From Furcasterigmium furcatum (taxonomy: Eukaryota > Ascomycota > Sordariomycetes > Glomerellales > Plectosphaerellaceae): a stretch of DNA of 64,000 nucleotides. Below, in pieces: positions 57,348 through 64,000 of this stretch (positions are counted from its first letter, which is position 1; each line of letters opens with the position of its first letter). Under the pieces are notes generated by a model. The model searched no databases. It saw nothing but the letters and a program-made list of their open reading frames with translations, and was not told the DNA's origin. The stretch lies in assembly GCA_001599815.1 (NCBI GenBank), contig BCIA01000005.1:3356472-3420471 (forward strand). Direction: 5' to 3'. The position numbers and the translations under genes are program-made.

Positions 57348-58500
57348 ACATGCTCTGCTGTTCCCGATCTAGCTCTTGTCTGGATGCAGCCACGATGCCT
57401 ATGGAATAATCTCTTCTCGAAATGAAGAGAGCGGGTGCTGTCCGAGAGACACGGATGCCTTGCTTGTCACGTCTGTTTGTGTTTGGCCTTGATTTGCTTT
57501 TGATATCCCCGGATGCCGGTTCAGCATGTCTTTGTGCGGATTGGCTTCAAATTCCCTTTTCTCTGTGTCACGTGTGAGTACGATCTAAGCTGCTCGACAG
57601 TTGAGGTGTGCTTGGATAGGGACGAAGTTTTCGCGAGGGTCCAGTGACAACTCTCTCGGAAGTCTGACTAGATAGTTCAATACATCTCCCGTCACTTGAA
57701 CATTTCTGCAGCTTGCCATCTTCACGGGGTCTCGGTAGTATCGGAAGCCCCGGGGCCGGCCGTCTCGGTCCTTTGCCTAGCCCGCGAACAATTCGAGATG
57801 ACGACGCCGTGGGCCTGGAGGAATTGGCGCCGAGGCTGCCGAGATGTCAAACTAGCAGAAGCAGGGTGTCTTCGGAGGACTGCCCGGCTTGACCTCATTG
57901 CCAGATTCGAAGGCATTATTAAAATTGCCGCTGGCCCGGCTCTAAATTTAGGGAGCCGTGAATGGCATGGAACCGCGTATTCAACCATCTCACGGGGAGT
58001 ACGACGCAATGCGACGTTTGTCATCAGTCTCCTCCACGCGGGTGCGAATAGACAGTCCTGAACCTAGGGACTTTGATTCCCCGTTCCCTAATATATGTTC
58101 TCTCTCCCTCCTCCTCCGTGGTACGAATGCTGGGTGCTCGGGCCACAACTCGCTCAGGACTGCAGACTCACACGAGGGGGGGGAGGGACAGTCGGAAGGT
58201 TGAAAAGAAAAGTCAATTGCGCCTGATGATCACTGCTTTGCGCCGCCTCTATGGCTAGAGGGTCTGGTGAGGTGTTGCTGCTTTCGCGCCTTCTTTCCTC
58301 CGCCATGCCGTGTTTTCTGTTTCCTCTTCACTCCCATCCGAACTCGTGCCCTGCCTGGGCAGGGCGATGCCGGGCAGGCCCGTCTTTCTACGCTTCGGGT
58401 CCCGCGGTCTTGCCCGTGCTGTCGCCCGCCTCTGGGTCCCGCGCCGGGCACAACCGGCTGGGCGGGCATGTATTCCTCCCTTCGCGACCGTAGAGCGTGC
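57348..58500. other. Convergent 3' region of FAA1 and NCS1
   Basis: About 1.15 kb between two stop codons. No conserved gene. An open plus-strand frame from about 58310 lies antisense to NCS1 and looks like a shadow of it. Confidence 0.45.
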
Positions 58501-59397
58501 TCAGACCAGGCCGTCGTACAGTGAGAGGGCCGAGACGATGGTCTCGTCGCGTTTGCTGCCCTCCTTGAACTCCTGGAGGTCGAGGCTGCCGTTCTCGTCC
58601 TTGTCCATCATGCGGAAGATCTTGCGGACGCGCTTCTCGGGGGTGTCCTCGTCCTCAGGGAGCTTAACCATGGAACCGACCTGGGAGGGATCTGGTCAGT
58701 TTCTTTCTTCTCTGAAGCTTGGGGGCCCGTGCCCCGGGAAAACCCACCATCTTGTAGATCGCCTCGACGATCTGGAGCATCTCGTCGTAGCTGATCTTGC
58801 CGTCGCCGTCAATGTCGTAGAGCTGGAAGGCCCAGTCGAGCTTGTCCTCCATCTTGCCGCGGCTCGTAACGCTGAGGGCGCAAATGAACTCTTTGAAGTC
58901 GATGGTGCCGGACCTGTCGCTGTCGAAGACGTTGAAGACGTAGTCGGCAAAGGAGGAAGGGTCGCCGAAGGGGAAGAACTGGCGGTAGATCTTTTGGAAC
59001 TCCTCCTTAGTGAGGGTGCCGGAGGGGCAGTCCTTGAGGAAGCCTGGATGTCGTCAGCTTGTCCGAGTCCCGCGACGCGCAGACTTGAAGGGGGCACGCA
59101 CCCTTATACCATTGTTGCAGCTCCTTCTTGTCGAAGTGAGTCGACTTTTGGAGTTCGTTCAGCTGCTCCTGGGAGAGCTTGGACTGGCTGTGGGTGGGAG
59201 CACGATGTCAGCCTTTTGTGCCTGCCGAGCCCATGACGTAGGCGTGGCGCCCAGGAACGCAAAAGACCGCACACTTGCGCCGGTCTCGATTATTGGACAT
59301 TGAGGGATCGCGGTGGCAGGAGGCTGCCAGGAAAACCGACGATGCCGGTGCGCCAGGCGCAGGGTCACGAGAGCGGGGGTCCTTACGATTTGCCCAT
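58501..59397 (-). CDS. NCS1: Neuronal calcium sensor 1 / frequenin
   Basis: Myristoylated EF-hand calcium sensor that in fungi activates phosphatidylinositol 4-kinase and affects growth and Ca tolerance. Exons 59397-59387 (11 nt), 59187-59102, 59043-58748 and 58680-58501 give 190 residues, exactly the family length. The N-terminus MGKSQSKLS has the Gly2 myristoylation context. EF1 is degenerate (KDCPSGTLTKEEF); EF2 DSDRSGTIDFKEF, EF3 DIDGDGKISYDEM and EF4 DKDENGSLDLQEF look competent. It ends LSLYDGLV. The first intron is 199 nt, longer than the others. Confidence 0.96.
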
Positions 59398-60838
59398 GGT
59401 TGTTGCAAGGGTATCAGGCTAGGCGATCGATCGGGAGTATGTATGTATAGAGACTGAGAGAGTCGCAATGGAGAGAAGAGGTTGTCGCTGGGAAGAGAGT
59501 TACTCGCGCACTCTGTGGTCGTCGGATATGTCGCAGGCGATCGGTGGGGACAGACAGGCTGACGTCGAGGGAGTGATTGTTGTGTTCGCTCAGGGAGCGC
59601 GCAAGGGGGGTGTGATGCTGGCTTGGCACCCAGGAAAGATCGCAGCAGGACAGGGAGGTTTGGCGGGCGCCACCCGTCTCGTCGTCTCGTCGTCGGGCGC
59701 GAGGAAGTGAAGGGTCGTCGGGTTGTTTGTCGAGATATTCGAGGGCGTGGCGGCGAATAATGCTTTGAAATCAGCTGCGGGCTGCGATACGATGGGCGAC
59801 GGTCTCGGGTCGAGGTGCGTGGTGTTTGTTGGTAAGGGGTGGGTTGTGAGATTGGACGTAATAATGGGCAGCAGGTCTACTGCATGCAAGGTGTTTCGGA
59901 AGAACCAGGGAGAAATGCAAGGAGGATGGTGAGTGGTTCTTTGGGGGAGAAGAAACCCGTGACGAAGTCCTACAGTCGGGCGGTGGGATGGGGTGTGATG
60001 GGGTGGAGGAAGCGCCGAGGGGCGGACGGGCGGGGAGACCTCGTTCACCTCACTGGAAGTTGGAGGGGCCATGGTGAGGTCCAGAGGAGAGCCCCGCGCG
60101 CGACACTGGACCTCCTGAGCGCGGGACACTGGAGGGGAGGTGGGTCCAGGACGCCGGAGCCCGGGGGTCCCGTGAGGGTTCAGTCTCACGCCGCCGTCTG
60201 AGTGCTGTGGCGGGATGGCGGGGCGGGTGGCTCACTGAAGCCTCCACCGCCACTGTCCACGAACCCGCAACTTGGACCTTGCAACAACCCGATTGTCCCT
60301 CGTACCTCGTACTGACCGCTGGGAATACGAAACCCAACCGATCATTCAATGGAGCACAAGGAAAGTGACCCGAAAACAATGCTAATATTCGAACTTCTAG
60401 AATCCGCGTTGGAAGCTCCCCATTCAGGCCGTCGCATCGGTGCCATGATCTGTTGAAGTGCCCCTGACTTGGAACGGCGTCTCGGTGTGACAATCAGCAA
60501 GGTCGACGAAGCAACTGGGCCGTTGATCGCCCCATCCAATCCAACCCGTATTCTTGGTTGTTGGACGCCACGTTGAGGACTAACCGCCGAATCAGCGGCA
60601 TCAAGTTGTAGATAACCCGGTCGAATCTTCAACTGACAGCACCTATATTCAGAGTGAGTTCAGAAGGTGAGTTTCTTGGTGGACTGCGAAGCCTGAGTGC
60701 ATGCTGATAGAAAACCCTAGAAACAGAGAAGAGATGCCCGCTTCCCGCGCTCAACCAAAACCATGCCGTGTATATGTTCCCTCGTTATAGAGCGACAAGT
60801 CCAAACAAAACACCACGACCCCTACCAAAGACACCCGG
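59398..60838. other. Intergenic between NCS1 and the hemerythrin-domain gene
   Basis: Promoter/5' UTR of NCS1 and 3' flank of the next minus-strand gene. A minus-strand open frame (60189-59590) is Pro/Thr/His-rich with no motif and probably lies in the NCS1 leader region. Confidence 0.45.
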
Positions 60839-61752
60839 CTAGGCGAACAGCAGCTCCTTCCGCTGCCCCTCCAAATCGCAGCACGAGAACCTCCAGAGGT
60901 GCTTCTTCGACGGGATGTAGAACCAGTTCAGGATCAACACGATAAACCAGGGCGTTTCCGGAAACGTCTTGAGCTCACCATTCTCGAACGTCTTGTGGTG
61001 ATGCGACAGCACGTACGGAAACCACTTGGTCTAACGAGCAGAAATGGTCAGCATACAACGTCCATCTCGGCCATATCGAACTAGCAGGGCTTACCTTGAC
61101 ACCGGGGGCATCAACGGTCTCCAGTACCCTCTTCCCAAGCCTCTTGTTCACCGCCTCCCAGTCCACATCCGGGTACTTATTCAGCCCCTTCAGCGTCAGG
61201 ATCTCATCGCTCAGATGCTCCGACAGCACCTTGCCAAAGTCATCGATGATGGCCACAAGCTTCTTCCCATCGTACTTCTCCTCGCCGCTCTCCACCTTCT
61301 TCAGGTAAGCATCATACTGCGCCAGGCCGCTCGTGAAAGCCTCGTGCTGCTTGACATTGGCTTCCATGATGCCCTTCTCCCCCGACACGTTCTCGATGTC
61401 GGGGAAGAAGCTGTCCTCTTCCAGCTCGTGGTGCTCGTGCAACCCGAGAGACCAGACGGAGGCGAACTCGCAGAACTCCAGCTTGTCGGCGTCCGTGCCG
61501 AGCTCGCTAACCTTGATGGCCTGGTGGTAGATGGTGTTGATGCCGCGGAGGAAGACGTTGTGGATGGCCGTCATGTCCCAGACGATGGCGTCGAGCCCCT
61601 GGCGCTTCTTGTGAGGGTCGATGCCCTGCACATACGTCAGCGATTGAGCGCCGCCGCGACGCTGCTCCGGCGAGACATACCTCGAATCCGCCGTGTTTCG
61701 CGCTGATGAGCGGGAACGGGCCTTCTGCCCAAGGCTTGCCTCCGACGGTCAT
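60839..61752 (-). CDS. Hemerythrin-like HHE domain protein
   Basis: Exons 61752-61681, 61625-61095 and 61030-60839 give about 264 residues. An HHE cation-binding helical domain occupies exon 2: MTAIHNVFLRGINTIYHQA, SLGLHEHHELEEDSFFPDIE, and later KQHEAFTSGLAQYDAYLKK and LSEHLSDEILTL, supplying the His/Glu ligand pattern of di-iron hemerythrins. The C-terminal exon has a hydrophobic Trp-rich stretch (ETPWFIVLILNWFYIPSKK) that may contact a membrane. The family is common and multicopy in fungi; functions are poorly defined (iron or oxygen/NO sensing or storage are guesses). The start is the ATG before TVGGKPWAEGPFPL; the frame is open upstream, but the ATG at 61752 fits homologues best. Confidence 0.82.
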
Positions 61753-63477
61753 GATGGTGCTGGTGCTGTTGCTGGTGATCGTGACGTAAGTTTCCTGCTC
61801 GATGGGTGCCTGAGGCTCTGTCTGCAGAGGATCGTCCAGAAGCTTGATGCGTCGAAGGGGATGATGATCAGAGTGCTGGACAGCCCGGCCTCGCCCCTGA
61901 ACTGGTAACCGGGCCAGCTTTAAATATGTTTCCATCCTTCCCACATGTGGCCAGGAAACAGGGAACCAACCCTCTCCTTTCATCTCTCGCCCAGATTGGA
62001 CCGAGGAGGTACGGACGGTATCGCCAACACGGCATCCAGACGTACCAATGCGCGTGAGACTGAACGAGCTTAGTGCTGACAGGCCCTGAATCTCCGCGTA
62101 CCTAGAAAACGCTCCAGTCGAGCCTCCAACGGCCTGGGCGATCCACAGCCCCCCCGTGGCCTCGGGACGTATGCCTGATGAAGCCAAGCCCGTCCGCGCG
62201 GACGGGATGGTAATCGGGTAATCGTGATATGTGATCTCGGCCTAACCCGACCGTCCTGGACGGTGATAGGATTTGATTGGCGCACTGCGCTTACACACAA
62301 CTGCCCGGAGAGTTTACTTGTATTAGTTCAACTACTAGCGACTTGACTCTTTCACCTGAAAGGCACCTCTCATCCCTCAGCCACCGGAAGCGTGCTGGTC
62401 CGTCGCCTTGCGGCTTGGACGTGCTGAGGTGACAAATAGATGAGCAAGCTCATCGCGGCCCGATTGTAAGAGCCCTACTCACTGAGAGATGGCTGACCAA
62501 AAGAGGGAGCCCAATGGCCCAGGTATGGAATAAGTCGTCAACACATCCAGTCGCTGCGCGGGTGCCACTTTCGTCATCCAGGATGGAGGGCCAGCGGCGG
62601 GTGGGAGTTCCGTTGCGGGTGGAGCACTACAGGGCTGAAAGATGCCCTGCAACGGCGGGTTTGGGGGCCCATTGCTCATCCCGGTTCAGGGGTCTGGCAG
62701 GGCTGTATTATTTGCGTGAACGCTGATTTGCGGCATACACGAACTCCACTGAAGTGGCCCGGGGTGGATGTCGTCTGCCGTCAGCTTGGGACCAGCCTTG
62801 GAAGTCTGGATGGTCCCCGCTTGCGCTGGTAAATGTCCAAAATTCGATTGCCTGCTTTTCTATCGTACGTTTCATTGGGTCAAAGCCGAGACCTGTCGGA
62901 CGACGCAGGAGGGCACATCTCGAGTAAGAGGGGAAGTAAATGGAGGGTAGGGTAGATGTGCACGACGTCCCATCCGGAGTGAGCGACTCGCCTCTCCCTG
63001 TTCGGCAACGCACTTAGGTATCTGGACAGCCTACTCAGGCTACAGACGCTCGCGCTGACACAAGTTGACAAGGTAGATTTAGAAACACATGTCAGCATTG
63101 GCAAGGATCAACCATCGTCTATCAACCCTGGGACAGCTTTGGCACGTGCCATGGTGGAGAGAGACCATCTTGGCCGAGATCGCGACAAATATATGCTGAA
63201 GAAAGCATCTTGCTGGATTGCCTATCATGCCCTTCGTCCCGCCCTCCATGCCTCGAAGCCCAGTATCGACATGAAAAGAAGACCGACCCGTATAGCAAGA
63301 GGAAATTTCAAACGACGCAGTAACTCCTTCCATCGCCGTACAGTTCAGTGAGGGAGCGCAAGTGACAAAAACCCACGCCATGCACGCCATGCCCATGTTC
63401 CATCCATCCCCCTCTTTCAAGTCGTCATCAGGGCCCGGGGGACGCTCTGGTCCCCGAGCCTCTGTTGTAGATGCCCA
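61753..63477. other. 1.7-kb intergenic region
   Basis: Promoter of the hemerythrin-domain gene and 3' flank of the right-edge gene. No conserved ORF, RNA gene or repeat was found. Confidence 0.45.
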
Positions 63478-64000
63478 TTAGCCGACCACAGCTTTCATGC
63501 TGAGGCTCTCCAGAAACCCGCCCAGGTCCTCCTTGCGGACTTCGACCACGCAGTGCTCGAAGCTGTCGATCCTAACCCGCGCGTTCGTCTCTCCCACGAC
63601 CTCCTGGAACGCCGAACCAAATTTGTTCAGTCCATAGCCCCGTTCGCGCTTCTGTTCCTCGTCCTCCTCGTCCTCCGATTCCGAGTCGTCATCAGACGCC
63701 TCAGACTCGGTCTCGAGTTCGTCATTGTCGAAATCGTCCCCATCGACATCCTCGCCGGCCTCGCGACGTGCTTCGAGACGCGCCGCCCGCTTCTGCTCCC
63801 TGAGCATGGCCTTGTTGCGTTGCGACTCCTGCTTCTTGTTGGCCTTTTCCTCCTTGGCCGTCTGGCGTTTCTTCGACGCCTCGCGGTCGAGGAATGCCGT
63901 GTCCGGCCCACCACCACCGCCAGTCCCGACAACGACGTACACGCCGCGCTTCTCGTTCAGGCTCGCCACCACAAGGGGTGTGCCACGCCCGCCGTGCGAC
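63478..64000 (-). CDS. C-terminal part of an unrecognised charged protein, truncated by window edge
   Basis: The frame is open from the right edge to TAA/TAG at 63478, about 173 residues. It starts with a hydrophobic, Gly-rich segment (TPLVVASLNEKRGVYVVVG followed by five Gly), then a Lys/Arg/Gln-rich helix (KKRQTAKEEKANKKQESQRN), an acidic stretch of Asp/Glu/Ser (DDDSESEDEEDEEQ) and a more globular end (RVRIDSFEHCVVEVRKEDL, FLESLSMKAVVG). I do not recognise the family. The apparent internal start at 63972 is GTG, so the true start is beyond the window. Confidence 0.65.
   Translation of the reverse strand, partial: SHGGRGTPLVVASLNEKRGVYVVVGTGGGGGPDTAFLDREASKKRQTAKEEKANKKQESQRNKAMLREQKRAARLEARREAGEDVDGDDFDNDELETESEASDDDSESEDEEDEEQKRERGYGLNKFGSAFQEVVGETNARVRIDSFEHCVVEVRKEDLGGFLESLSMKAVVG

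Noticed and set aside
61753..62187. Upstream extension of the hemerythrin-domain protein
   Set aside because: Added sequence is unlike the family and has no convincing ATG; start at 61752 fits homologues.
1..64000. tRNA, rRNA, CRISPR arrays, intact transposons or prophage
   Set aside because: Looked for T-loop GTTCGA-type motifs with partner arms, regularly spaced repeats, and transposase or reverse transcriptase motifs; none was convincing.

Overview
The window reads as nuclear DNA of a filamentous ascomycete, most likely a Sordariomycete. Genes are interrupted by short introns (about 50-80 nt, GT...AG), third codon positions are GC-rich, and gene content is typically fungal: a Zn2Cys6 regulator, bifunctional peroxisomal FOX2, homocitrate synthase of the alpha-aminoadipate lysine pathway, a CYP52-type P450 and a gephyrin-type cnxE with a His-rich linker. 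Genus cannot be fixed from sequence alone. Exon borders were derived by hand from splice sites plus protein-family continuity; lengths are sums of those exons.

Layout. 0-5.3 kb: 3' truncated molybdenum cofactor gene cnxE, a weak hypothetical gene, and a HEI10/Zip3-type meiotic RING protein, all on the minus strand. 5.3-20.2 kb: gene-poor, holding one Zn2Cys6 transcription factor (8.8-11.4 kb) and an 8.8-kb stretch with no convincing gene. 20.2-22.3 kb: NEDD8-activating enzyme regulatory subunit ULA1. 24.7-32.2 kb: an NADP-dependent SDR, a membrane-embedded RBR ubiquitin ligase, and FOX2. 32.9-43.6 kb: homocitrate synthase with several 16-18-nt microexons, a TDA10-type kinase, an ECM11-domain protein, and karyopherin MTR10. 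44.4-49.2 kb: a CYP52-like P450 carrying four in-frame stops but intact splice sites, divergent from a catalase whose start exon is unresolved. 49.2-51.1 kb: AT-richer DNA with a decayed 31-bp minisatellite and an ORF relic. 51.1-64 kb: SmE, 5-formyl-THF cyclo-ligase, long-chain acyl-CoA synthetase, neuronal calcium sensor NCS1, a hemerythrin-domain protein, and the C-terminal end of an unrecognised acidic protein running off the right edge.

How genes relate. There is no obvious biosynthetic cluster. Several genes act in fatty-acid use (acyl-CoA synthetase, FOX2, catalase, and formerly the P450), and FOX2 has three CCTCGG/CCGAGG motifs upstream, the core known for FarA/Ctf1-type regulators. 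Two genes (HEI10-like and ECM11-like) belong to meiotic recombination and synapsis. The rest is housekeeping. The most unusual observations are the microexon-rich homocitrate synthase with a GC-AG intron, the P450 inactivated by four stops that are each one transition from a sense codon, the transmembrane segment inside the RBR module, and the extremely C-rich first intron of SmE.
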